From: an uncultured bacterium
GTDB taxonomy: Bacteria; Verrucomicrobiota; Kiritimatiellia; UBA8416; CALETX01
DNA length: 5,927 bases
Direction: 5' to 3'
Assembly (NCBI GenBank): GCA_937920455.1
Contig: CALETX010000337.1
Location: forward strand, 1-5,927
Position 1 is the stretch's first letter; the number at the start of each line of letters is the position of its first letter. The notes under the pieces are model-generated. The model had not been told where the DNA came from. It saw only the letters and a program-made list of their open reading frames with translations, and searched no databases. Positions 1 to 5,927 of the stretch are shown piece by piece. A program made the position numbers and the translations under genes.

Positions 1-25
1 CTTCCGACCAGAAACCAGGAAAGGT

Positions 26-1405
26 TCATATCTGCTTCCGAACCTCATGCCATCGTCTGTACCGCCCATCAAGTTGTGACACATGTTCGGAGTCAGGAAA
101 TACTACTTCCCCACCACGACGGCCGGGCGCAGCCGTTCCAAAGACAGCCATACTGGCCGCTCCCAGCAAGCCATCTCCACACACAATCTCCACCGGAAGG
201 TTCAGCGTGTCAGCGATGAGCTTCACCCAGAACGCGCTACGCGCCCCACCACCGACCGCAAGTATTCGCTCCGGAAGCTCTCCCACTAGCTCGTCAAACA
301 CCAGATCCCTCAAACTGAAGGTCAGCCCTTCGACCGTGGCGTACGGCAACAAGCGCCGGTCTCCTTCACCAACCCACGGCTCGCCACTTCTGATCAAGTC
401 AGGAAAAAAGAACCACCCGCATCTCTCTGCCTGGTCCGCTTCGCTTTCGGCAGCCTTAAAAAAATCCTCGATGAGCAAGCCGGGCATCAAATGATCCCGG
501 GCAAAATCCAGCGCCAAGCACCCCTCATCACGATACGCCAGCTCATAATACCCTCCTCCTGGATAAGGTCCCCAACAACCACCGCCACTGTACGGACCGA
601 CCCGGCCTGTAACCGTTCTGTACGCGACCAGCGCAGTACCAAGAGTGACAAGCACGTCCGAAGGACTACACCCAGCCCCAAAAGCTCCCGCCGTCTGATC
701 GTTGCCCGCGCAAACAAGCCGTAACGGGCTCTTCTCGCCCCAGTCCGGACACAAGGCATGCGAGTCAATCCCGCCGCCAACTGGTACCCATGTCGGCACC
801 GCCTCCGGCGGAATCCTGCAAAACTCCAGCATCTCTCCCCACGACCCGTGTTCGAGCAGCGAGTAAACGCCGCTCATCGCGCCCAGATTTGAGTCGCTGA
901 TCCATTCCCCCGCCAACCGATTGAAAACATAACACGGCAAAGACATGACCCTCGCGCCATCAGCCAGGAGCGACGCATCGCCCTTCACAAGCCGGCGGAT
1001 CTGACAGACCTGAAGCTGTGCCGTTGCCTGCGGGAAACTGCAATGCCGGTGAAAAACCGACCCGAACCGCGCCCTGATTTCCTCGGCTTCGACCCGAGCA
1101 CGCGTGTCAAGCCAGCTTATGAAAGGCGTCCTGGCCCGACCCTCTCCATCAGATATGCAAAACGTCTGTGCCTGGCTTGTTACAGCCACCGCCCGGACAT
1201 CAGACGACTTCGCGCCCGCCTCGCTCACCGCCATTCGCATCACACCCATCACGGCGGACCAGGTCTCTTCCGGCTCCATTTCCACAATCGCTCCGTGGCG
1301 CCTCGAATACGGCGTGGGTATCTCTTCCTCTGACAGGCGATGCAACCCGCTGTCAAAAAGGGCAGCCTTGAAGTATGTTGACCCCAGATCGAGCGCCAGA
1401 ATCAT
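26..1405 (-). CDS. FGGY-family carbohydrate kinase
   Basis: The 459-residue product is a complete FGGY sugar kinase, predicted to be cytoplasmic and to transfer phosphate from ATP to a ketose or polyol. The N-terminal phosphate motif DLGSTYFKAA lies at residues 6-15. The substrate-side segment SQAQTF is at 77-82, followed by SWLDTRA at 97-103. The GNDQTAG motif at 234-240 supplies the likely catalytic base, Asp236. A second phosphate motif, VTLGTA, is at 253-258, and the adenosine-side glycine motif AVGGGARS is at 383-390. The protein is slightly shorter than usual xylulokinases or glycerol kinases (about 480-500 residues) but no domain is missing. The ATG overlaps the stop of the upstream ceramidase-like gene by 4 bp (ATGA), with GAGG six bases before it, which suggests translational coupling. 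It is the last gene of the apparent operon, and only 25 bases remain after its stop. The substrate is not clear: SQAQT matches neither the QMHG motif of xylulokinase nor the NQRET motif of glycerol kinase, as I recall them. Confidence 0.95.
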   Translation of the reverse strand: MILALDLGSTYFKAALFDSGLHRLSEEEIPTPYSRRHGAIVEMEPEETWSAVMGVMRMAVSEAGAKSSDVRAVAVTSQAQTFCISDGEGRARTPFISWLDTRARVEAEEIRARFGSVFHRHCSFPQATAQLQVCQIRRLVKGDASLLADGARVMSLPCYVFNRLAGEWISDSNLGAMSGVYSLLEHGSWGEMLEFCRIPPEAVPTWVPVGGGIDSHALCPDWGEKSPLRLVCAGNDQTAGAFGAGCSPSDVLVTLGTALVAYRTVTGRVGPYSGGGCWGPYPGGGYYELAYRDEGCLALDFARDHLMPGLLIEDFFKAAESEADQAERCGWFFFPDLIRSGEPWVGEGDRRLLPYATVEGLTFSLRDLVFDELVGELPERILAVGGGARSAFWVKLIADTLNLPVEIVCGDGLLGAASMAVFGTAAPGRRGGEVVFPDSEHVSQLDGRYRRWHEVRKQI

Positions 1406-2754
1406 ATCGCGCCTCGCCCCTCACCTTCGCAATTGCCCGTAAACAACTGCTCGACAACCCGCCGCGCGGCTTGCACCATCACATCACCTGTCCGCCAGTC
1501 GAAAACCGCTCCAGCCGCCTCATAGCCCCCCCTCTCGGCCGCTTCCCGCGTGGTGATGTATCCCTGCATGTGTCCGTTGACCAGTGACACAACAAAAACT
1601 TTGCCAGGCCATGCCTTTTTTATGCGCTTCCCATATTCGCAAAAAACTTCGCCGGGCAGCCCCACCAGAACGCCATCCCCGATCCTGACGGCCTGAATCT
1701 CGAACGGGACATATTCCCCCAGTAACCGCCCAAGCGTGCCGGACTCCAGCGCTTTCGCAAGACTCACGGCGGCTTCGGCCCCAAATACTGCGCACTCGGC
1801 GGTCCTCACCCTCGCACGATCCGCGCCCACGGTGCGCAAGAAGTCGAAGTCCGCCCTGTATTCATCCAGCATCCGCTCCGCCTCCGCTGCCGACGGAATC
1901 GCTCTGCGCACAGGCTCGAAGCACGCCAGCCTTCCCTCAATCACAGCGTCCGGCATAAACGACCCCTCATTCAAAGCCCCAACCGCGTCGCCAACGCAGC
2001 CGCCCAGAGTCCGCCCGAGCCTTTCGGCTTCGGAAAAAGTCTGGCCCCGGACATGATATCGCGGACTTTGATCCCCCGCCGGCCCTGTATGATAAAGCAC
2101 CACTGTCTTAGGGCCGAAGCGCTCCATAAGAGCGAGGCGCACATAGTGCGGAAAATCAGATGAAACCAATGTGGAATCCTCATGCAACACCGTCGGATGC
2201 ATTCCGTAAACGACCGAAATGCCAATTACCTCGCCGTCTTCTTCACGCACCACGAGGACACCCGCCTCGGGGTCCGAGGGACCATTCGGATCGTGACGGT
2301 TGCCTCCCACGCCCGGCGCTGAGGCCCTGGTCCATGCCACCCGCGCCGGCCGCATTGCTTCAGCCGCCCGCATTGCGCACTCGACCACACAGTCAGCAAC
2401 ACGCCCCAGATACTCACAATCAGGGTCCGGCATCGCCACATCTCCCTCCCAACCCAGAATTGTGGATGTGACCGGCCCGGAATGGGTATGAGTGCAACTT
2501 ATGAAAACCGCTTCCTCTCGCGCGCCCACGGCATCCGCTACACGGCGCCGAATACTGCGCGCAGCCGGCGGGTCTAAGAAAAGCAGGTCCAAAGCGCCCA
2601 ACACGCAGCCGCCTGTGTCGTTCTGTATCGCCAGACACGATACCCACAGAGGATCGTGAACGCCCGTCGCAAGACGGCGCACATGCGGATACCCGAAAAG
2701 CTGAGCGCCTTTCGCCGGAGAGATATCAACCCTGGCGGCTCCTGCCCGGAACAT
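1402..2754 (-). CDS. Neutral/alkaline ceramidase-fold metallohydrolase, short form
   Basis: The 450-residue product matches the N-terminal catalytic domain of neutral/alkaline non-lysosomal ceramidases, zinc amidases that cleave N-acyl bonds. The hallmarks appear in order. They are the opening AGAARVDISP at residues 4-13, SCTHTHSGP at 86-94 (H89, H91), GMHPTVL at 184-190 (H186), GPAGDQSPR at 224-232, LPGEVF at 366-371 (E369) and NGHMQGYITTRE at 393-404 (Y399). By family knowledge the second histidine of THTH, H186, E369 and Y399 are the likely zinc ligands or active-site residues. Classical enzymes run to about 640-700 residues, with a signal peptide and a C-terminal immunoglobulin-like domain. 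This one has neither, so it is probably cytoplasmic and probably does not act on ceramide. The start is fixed by AAGGGGG five bases upstream. It follows the isomerase gene after 118 bp and overlaps the kinase start by 4 bp. The fold is well supported; the substrate, perhaps an acylated sugar or lactam, is unknown. Confidence 0.9.
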   Translation of the reverse strand: MFRAGAARVDISPAKGAQLFGYPHVRRLATGVHDPLWVSCLAIQNDTGGCVLGALDLLFLDPPAARSIRRRVADAVGAREEAVFISCTHTHSGPVTSTILGWEGDVAMPDPDCEYLGRVADCVVECAMRAAEAMRPARVAWTRASAPGVGGNRHDPNGPSDPEAGVLVVREEDGEVIGISVVYGMHPTVLHEDSTLVSSDFPHYVRLALMERFGPKTVVLYHTGPAGDQSPRYHVRGQTFSEAERLGRTLGGCVGDAVGALNEGSFMPDAVIEGRLACFEPVRRAIPSAAEAERMLDEYRADFDFLRTVGADRARVRTAECAVFGAEAAVSLAKALESGTLGRLLGEYVPFEIQAVRIGDGVLVGLPGEVFCEYGKRIKKAWPGKVFVVSLVNGHMQGYITTREAAERGGYEAAGAVFDWRTGDVMVQAARRVVEQLFTGNCEGEGRGAI

Positions 2755-2872
2755 CGTTACCCCCTTTTCACTTGGCCGATTTCATAACAAGTTAGTACCA
2801 CCCGCGCCCATGGAGTTGCCGACATCAGTTTTCCTCGCGCAAGCGCCGCGCTCTTCTTTTGCTGTCAAGCAT
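2755..2872 (-). other. Intergenic spacer inside the operon
   Basis: This 118-bp gap separates the isomerase stop from the ceramidase-like start and is the only real gap in the four-gene unit. Besides the ribosome binding site it holds a GC-rich stretch with short self-complementary pieces (around 2838-2855), which is not followed by a T run on the minus strand. It also holds a TGTTATGAA string resembling an extended -10 box, without a recognisable -35. Neither a terminator nor an internal promoter is convincing. The isomerase and ceramidase-like genes may therefore be co-transcribed or may have partly separate expression. Confidence 0.5.
2760..2766 (-). promoter_or_regulatory. Ribosome binding site of the ceramidase-like gene
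   Basis: On the minus strand AAGGGGG ends five bases before the ATG at 2754. It supports that start, which also coincides with the first residues of the conserved domain. Confidence 0.7.
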
Positions 2873-4285
2873 TCAGACGCGGCGCGATGCCCCTCCTCCG
2901 TTCAAGTGCACAGGGGTCAAACCCGGGATGAACCGGCACGCCTCAATCAGCGCGTCCCCGCAATGCGCGTAGCCCATCGCAACGTGATGTATAAAAGGTC
3001 CTTCGATAAGGATGCGCTCCCACCTCGACCAGTCGTCAACCTTCATCCAAACATAACTGTTCTGCGTGAACGGGCCGGACATTGATGCTCCCTCGCCCAC
3101 TGCGAGACGGTAGTATCCGGAGTCTCCGTCAAACCGAGCAATGGTGATTGGCCCGCCTTTAAGTCCAAAGTGCGGCATTCCCGCAACGGGACTGGGCAGA
3201 ATCCAGTGACGTCCCAACCTTATCCGTTCCCCATCCCGCTTCAGCTCCGTCGGGGCGCCCGCATGCCAGAGCAGCACTCCGTTGTCATCTTCGGGATGCC
3301 GCGCCGTTACGTCAGCCAGGAAAACCGGCTCCACGCCAAACATCGTCCTGTGAAGCAAGACCAGACTCACAGCGCCGTGTATATCCGATTCCAGCGCCAC
3401 AGGACATTCGTTACCCACGAGGCTGTTCGCAAAGAACGCGTATGTGCCAAGCGCATCCACCAGCGAGGGAAAATCCTGCACCGCCAGAGCGTCCAGGGAG
3501 TAATCATGGATGCATTCCATCATTACGTCGCGAGCGGCAAGAATTCTCATCATAGGTCCTTCGTCAGTGAAACCTTCCATCGCTATTTGCCTGCGCCATC
3601 GCCTTGCTTCACGACGGTAGTTGGCGCCATTCACACGCGCTCGATCTTTTACCCGTCCGATGAAAGCAACCATGTCTATCGGCTGGACCTGCACGCGAAA
3701 TTTTTCAAGGAGCTCGCTTTCGTTAACGATCGTCGTCCAGAAGAAATCTATCCTCTGGCCTATGTGTCCGATTCTGATGCCGCGACGCACCGCGGCAGCC
3801 GCGTTCACCGCCCTCAAGAATCGGTCAACCCCCGCCCTCAAAAGCGGATCGTCCGACCGGCAGTTCTCGATGTAGGTGAACGCCACTTCCAGTTTGCGAA
3901 GTACCTTGCTTGAAGCAAAAAGCCCGCAGAGCGTGTCCCTCAACCTTGTGCCGTCCGCCTCCGGCATCTCATCTCTGGGGCCCCAAAGAAGAACCGGCAA
4001 GCCAAGCTGCCGGCCTATTTCGCCCACGGCGCCCTCTGTCCCAAAGTTGCAATGAGGCATGAAAAGAGCGTCAATATCCTTCGACCGGAAATATCTCACC
4101 ACCGTGTCAACATGCGCCTGATCCCGCACCATGCCGTCGGGAAGGACACGCTCCAGGTCCACATATCGCACATCCCACTCGCGCAGTTTCTGTTGAATGA
4201 TTCTCTTCTGCCGGCACGCGTCCTTATGGCTGAATACGAACTTGCCTATCGGACACAAACCCACGAGAGGCGCTCTTTTCTTCAT
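2873..4285 (-). CDS. L-fucose/L-arabinose isomerase-family protein
   Basis: The product, read from the ATG at 4285, has 470 residues and begins MKKRAPLVGLCP. It resembles the L-fucose/L-arabinose isomerase superfamily, cytoplasmic metal-dependent enzymes that interconvert aldoses and ketoses. The N-terminal half is an alternating alpha/beta sugar-binding region, including DIDALFMPHCNFGTEGA at 70-86. The C-terminal half has ALESDIHGAVS at 297-307, where E299 and D301 are the likely metal ligands. It continues with LWHAGAP at 339-345 and IHHVAMGYAH at 432-441, whose histidine pair corresponds to the conserved C-terminal metal-binding His. Classical fucose isomerase is about 590 residues, so this is the shorter relative type. 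The start overlaps the cupin stop by 4 bp (ATGA), with GGAG six bases upstream. An in-frame ATG at 4384 would instead begin inside the cupin gene and is rejected. The exact sugar is unknown, and some members of this superfamily are not proven isomerases. Confidence 0.82.
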   Translation of the reverse strand: MKKRAPLVGLCPIGKFVFSHKDACRQKRIIQQKLREWDVRYVDLERVLPDGMVRDQAHVDTVVRYFRSKDIDALFMPHCNFGTEGAVGEIGRQLGLPVLLWGPRDEMPEADGTRLRDTLCGLFASSKVLRKLEVAFTYIENCRSDDPLLRAGVDRFLRAVNAAAAVRRGIRIGHIGQRIDFFWTTIVNESELLEKFRVQVQPIDMVAFIGRVKDRARVNGANYRREARRWRRQIAMEGFTDEGPMMRILAARDVMMECIHDYSLDALAVQDFPSLVDALGTYAFFANSLVGNECPVALESDIHGAVSLVLLHRTMFGVEPVFLADVTARHPEDDNGVLLWHAGAPTELKRDGERIRLGRHWILPSPVAGMPHFGLKGGPITIARFDGDSGYYRLAVGEGASMSGPFTQNSYVWMKVDDWSRWERILIEGPFIHHVAMGYAHCGDALIEACRFIPGLTPVHLNGGGASRRV

Positions 4286-4806
4286 TTCTCTCTCCGCTGT
4301 TCCTTCACGAGTGCAGCGCCGGGATTCCAGTTCGAACCGATCGGTATCGCTGGATTCCTGAAATGATTGTCGGCAACTTCGCAAGGAGTCGAAATTTCGA
4401 GCAGCAGCGCCGGCCCAATGCCCCTAAAACTGTGGTAAACCCCCGACCGCACAGGAAGTACATCACCGGCCTTCATCGTCACGCGCCGTCCGCCGCATTT
4501 CATGCTCACGCGGCCTTTCACCACGAAAAAAGTCTCGTGCTTCCCTGAGTGCCTGTGTTCCGGACACGTCTGGCCGTCGAACACAAAAAGATACTTCCCG
4601 CAGTAGCCGGCCGTCCCCTCGTTGGCAATCCAATATTCGATCAGGCCCGTCCGATAAAAAACCCCAAGCCCGAAATCCAGTACCAGCGGCTGCACAGACG
4701 GCATCGCAAGCCCCCATCGCTTCAACTGCCGTCGGAACCTCCCCATTGCCTCGGCCGCAGCCCGCCCTGTGAGACCTATAGCCAGGGCTTTCTTGAGTTC
4801 CTTCAT
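4282..4806 (-). CDS. Cupin sugar isomerase-like protein, D-lyxose isomerase-related
   Basis: The 174-residue product, read from the ATG at 4806, is a single-domain cupin. Motif 1 is complete: GQTCPEHRHSGKHETFFVVKG at 78-98 gives metal ligands H84, H86 and E91 with the spacing HxHx4E. Motif 2, GDVLPVRSGVYHSF at 114-127, supplies H125. Outside the cupin core, several pieces align by eye with D-lyxose isomerases of the E. coli type: DFG at 44-46, the lysine in CGKYLFV (K71), GVYHSF, LEIST at 136-140 and DNHF at 146-149. Those enzymes convert D-lyxose to D-xylulose or D-mannose to D-fructose. This protein is shorter (about 227 residues in the E. coli enzyme) and lacks some insert loops. It is the first gene of the operon, with a 4-bp overlap into the isomerase gene. 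The frame stays open upstream to 5070, but that part has no family match. A non-enzymatic sugar-binding cupin remains possible. Confidence 0.72.
   Translation of the reverse strand: MKELKKALAIGLTGRAAAEAMGRFRRQLKRWGLAMPSVQPLVLDFGLGVFYRTGLIEYWIANEGTAGYCGKYLFVFDGQTCPEHRHSGKHETFFVVKGRVSMKCGGRRVTMKAGDVLPVRSGVYHSFRGIGPALLLEISTPCEVADNHFRNPAIPIGSNWNPGAALVKEQRREK
4292..4295 (-). promoter_or_regulatory. Ribosome binding site that decides the isomerase start
   Basis: On the minus strand GGAG, in the purine-rich string GGAGAGAGAA, sits six bases before the ATG at 4285. It lies inside the last codons of the cupin gene, so the two genes are probably translationally coupled. It favours this ATG over the upstream in-frame one at 4384. 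Confidence 0.75.
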
Positions 4807-4814
4807 CACACGTT

Positions 4815-4821
4815 CCCCCCC
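4815..4821 (-). promoter_or_regulatory. G-run ribosome binding site candidate for the cupin gene
   Basis: Seven G on the minus strand end eight bases before the ATG at 4806. The string is not a textbook Shine-Dalgarno site but resembles the G-rich site of the ceramidase-like gene. The longer start options at 5070 and 5025 have no such site, so this supports the short form. Confidence 0.5.
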
Positions 4822-4963
4822 ATTTCTCAGTCTCAGGCCAAACGCAGGGTCTGCTTTCTGCAAAACCCGAGAATAGGAAACATAGCGCCTGTTCACTCGT
4901 CCAGCCCGAAAGCGTTTGTCCTTCTTATACCAAAAGCGCGGGCGTCCAACAATCTGACCCCTA

Positions 4964-4979
4964 ACTTCCTGACTTCCTG
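4964..4979. repeat. Tandem 8-bp direct repeat
   Basis: ACTTCCTG occurs twice in direct succession on the plus strand. On the minus strand this reads CAGGAAGT twice, followed at once by TAGGGGTCAGATTG. GGGGTCAG-type strings are, from memory, common beside REP-associated or IS200-like elements, so this could be the edge of a degraded element. No transposase or second terminus is visible. Confidence 0.6.
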
Positions 4980-5047
4980 CCAGCGTCCCCGGAGCGCCTG
5001 CATACTTCACAGTTTCAGTTGCCATGGTTTTTGTTCGACTTTTGCTT

Positions 5048-5056
5048 GTGTAACAC
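5048..5056. promoter_or_regulatory. Short palindrome, possible operator
   Basis: GTGTAACAC is a perfect inverted repeat of 4-base arms about one central base, placed between the two divergent starts. It is short enough to occur by chance. Its position is the main reason to list it. Confidence 0.2.
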
Positions 5057-5077
5057 GCTGCAATTCGCAACTTTAGG

Positions 5078-5088
5078 CCCTGGCAGGG
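5078..5088. promoter_or_regulatory. Palindrome, candidate operator
   Basis: CCCTGGCAGGG has perfect 5-base arms about one central base. It lies 30 bases before the UroD-like start, a suitable place for a repressor that senses the pathway substrate. No regulator gene is in the window to pair it with. Confidence 0.3.
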
Positions 5089-5103
5089 ACCAGAATCGAC
5101 ATG

Positions 5104-5110
5104 AAAGGAG
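5104..5110 (+). promoter_or_regulatory. Ribosome binding site that decides the UroD-like start
   Basis: AAAGGAG lies eight bases before the ATG at 5119. An in-frame ATG at 5101 overlaps the region just before this site and has no comparable signal, so 5119 is preferred. Confidence 0.8.
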
Positions 5111-5118
5111 AAGCCCCC

Positions 5119-5927
5119 ATGGCCGCCATGTCACATAAAGAAAGATTTCTCGCAGCCCTAAACCGCCAGCCGGTTGATCGCCTAGCCTACGGAGACGGAC
5201 TCTGGGGCGAAACCACTCGCAAGTATATCGCTCAGGGCAAGCTCAAAGAGGGCGAGGATCACTGCGTTCATTTTGACATGAGCTGGCGCGGTGGCGGCTG
5301 GCTGAACAGTTGTGCGAATCTTGATTTTCAGCCGGTCACAATCGAAGAAACTGACGAAACCATTCTCCGCCTCGACGGCAACGGCGCAAAGCTCCGTTAT
5401 TGGAAAAACAAGTCGGGAACGCCCGAACACGTGGATTTTACCGTCAAAGACCGGCAGGGCTGGGAAAAGGAAATCAAACCATATCTGCTCAACGTTGACC
5501 GCCGGCGCATTCCATTCGAGGGATATCGCAACGCTAAAAAACTCGCCGCGCAGGAAAACCGCGCCTTCTGCTGGGGCGGCGTGGCTCCTTTCGAACAGAT
5601 GCACCCCGTCTGCGGCCATGAATACATGCTCATTGGCATGGCGCTCGACCCCGATTGGGTCAAGGACATGGTGATGACCTACGCCCGCTTCACCATTATG
5701 CATCAGGAAGTCCTCTTTCGTGAGGAAGGTCTCCCGGATGCCTTCTGGTTCTATGAAGACATGGGCTTCAAGGAAAAACCCTTCATGTCTCCGGCAATGT
5801 ACGAAGAAATCATGCTGCCCGGACACAAGATGCTCTTCGACTATGCCCATGACCACGGCAAGAAGGTTATCGTCCATTCCTGTGGCTATGTGGAACCGCT
5901 CGTTCCGGGCCTCATTCGCGCAGGCAT
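5119..5927 (+). CDS. UroD-superfamily protein, methyltransferase-like (partial, 3' end missing)
   Basis: The frame is open from 5119 to the window end, giving 269 complete codons and no stop. The start MAAMSHKERFLAALNRQPVDR, the segment YEDMGFKEKPFMSPAMYEE (213-231) and KKVIVHSCGYVEPL (248-261) mark the uroporphyrinogen decarboxylase superfamily. The MRQAGR signature expected near the N-terminus of true HemE is absent, so this is not the haem enzyme. The HSCG motif at 253-256 has the His-x-Cys used for zinc and thiol binding in MtaA/CmuA-type methyltransferases of the same fold; any second cysteine would lie beyond the window. Family members include corrinoid- or thiol-dependent methyl transfer enzymes and many uncharacterised proteins. 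It is divergent from the sugar operon and may share regulation with it. The reaction is unknown. Confidence 0.88.
   Translation, partial: MAAMSHKERFLAALNRQPVDRLAYGDGLWGETTRKYIAQGKLKEGEDHCVHFDMSWRGGGWLNSCANLDFQPVTIEETDETILRLDGNGAKLRYWKNKSGTPEHVDFTVKDRQGWEKEIKPYLLNVDRRRIPFEGYRNAKKLAAQENRAFCWGGVAPFEQMHPVCGHEYMLIGMALDPDWVKDMVMTYARFTIMHQEVLFREEGLPDAFWFYEDMGFKEKPFMSPAMYEEIMLPGHKMLFDYAHDHGKKVIVHSCGYVEPLVPGLIRAG

Larger units (their letters stand above)
4807..5118. promoter_or_regulatory. Divergent intergenic regulatory region
   Basis: This 312-bp region lies between the cupin start on the minus strand and the UroD-like start on the plus strand, so promoters for both units should be here. I see no well-matched -35/-10 pair on either strand. 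It holds two small palindromes near the plus-strand gene (5048-5056 and 5078-5088) and an 8-bp tandem repeat at 4964-4979. On the minus strand an open frame runs through most of it into the cupin gene. The encoded residues are basic and unlike the cupin family, and the third codon positions look less GC-rich than in the genes, so it is probably not coding. Confidence 0.6.

Noticed and set aside
22..45. Inverted repeat AGGTTC/GAACCT around the kinase stop codon.
   Set aside because: Six-base arms with a 12-base loop, overlapping coding sequence and with no T run on the minus strand, are too weak for a terminator.
2863..2868. TTGACA on the minus strand, a perfect -35 hexamer, in the spacer before the ceramidase-like gene.
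   Set aside because: No -10-like hexamer occurs at 16-18 bases downstream; that stretch is GC-rich.
2825..2872. A 15-codon minus-strand frame beginning just after the isomerase stop.
   Set aside because: It has no ribosome binding site and a composition expected of chance sequence; there is no sign of a leader-peptide attenuator.
3170..3913. A 247-codon plus-strand open frame.
   Set aside because: It is antisense to the isomerase-family gene, which has clear family motifs. The peptide has no recognisable domain and is rich in His and Arg, typical of a shadow frame.
4286..4384. A 33-residue N-terminal extension of the isomerase-family protein, from the ATG at 4384.
   Set aside because: It would overlap the conserved end of the cupin gene by about 100 bases. 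The ATG at 4285 has GGAG six bases upstream and the typical 4-bp operon overlap.
5182..5877. A 231-codon minus-strand open frame.
   Set aside because: It is entirely antisense to the UroD-like gene, whose motifs and ribosome binding site are convincing; the antisense peptide matches nothing I recognise.

Overview
The window holds five genes in two divergent transcription units. Four genes on the minus strand form what looks like one operon for sugar or polyol catabolism. In order of transcription they are a small cupin related to D-lyxose isomerase (4806-4282), an L-fucose/L-arabinose isomerase-family protein (4285-2873), a neutral ceramidase-fold metallohydrolase (2754-1402) and an FGGY carbohydrate kinase (1405-26). 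Two of the three junctions are 4-bp ATGA overlaps; the third is a 118-bp spacer. A fifth gene, on the plus strand from 5119 and cut by the window end, encodes a uroporphyrinogen decarboxylase (UroD)-superfamily protein that resembles the corrinoid/thiol methyltransferase branch more than HemE.

The two units are separated by a divergent regulatory region at 4807-5118. It holds two short palindromes and an 8-bp tandem repeat next to a sequence that may be a relic of a small mobile repeat. I see no tRNA, rRNA, CRISPR array, intact insertion sequence or convincing factor-independent terminator.

Working model (inference): the isomerase-family proteins convert an aldose to a ketose, which the kinase phosphorylates. 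The ceramidase-fold protein would release or trim the substrate by hydrolysis. The UroD-like protein may act on a related, possibly methylated, compound, or may simply be an adjacent gene. No transporter, aldolase, dehydrogenase or regulator lies in the window, so the substrate cannot be named.

The DNA is moderately GC-rich, Shine-Dalgarno sites are used, and several are runs of G. As I recall, FGGY kinases, ceramidase-domain proteins and UroD-like paralogues in sugar loci are common in Planctomycetota, Lentisphaerota, Kiritimatiellota and similar polysaccharide-degrading bacteria. A bacterium of that kind is my best guess, but no marker gene here proves it.
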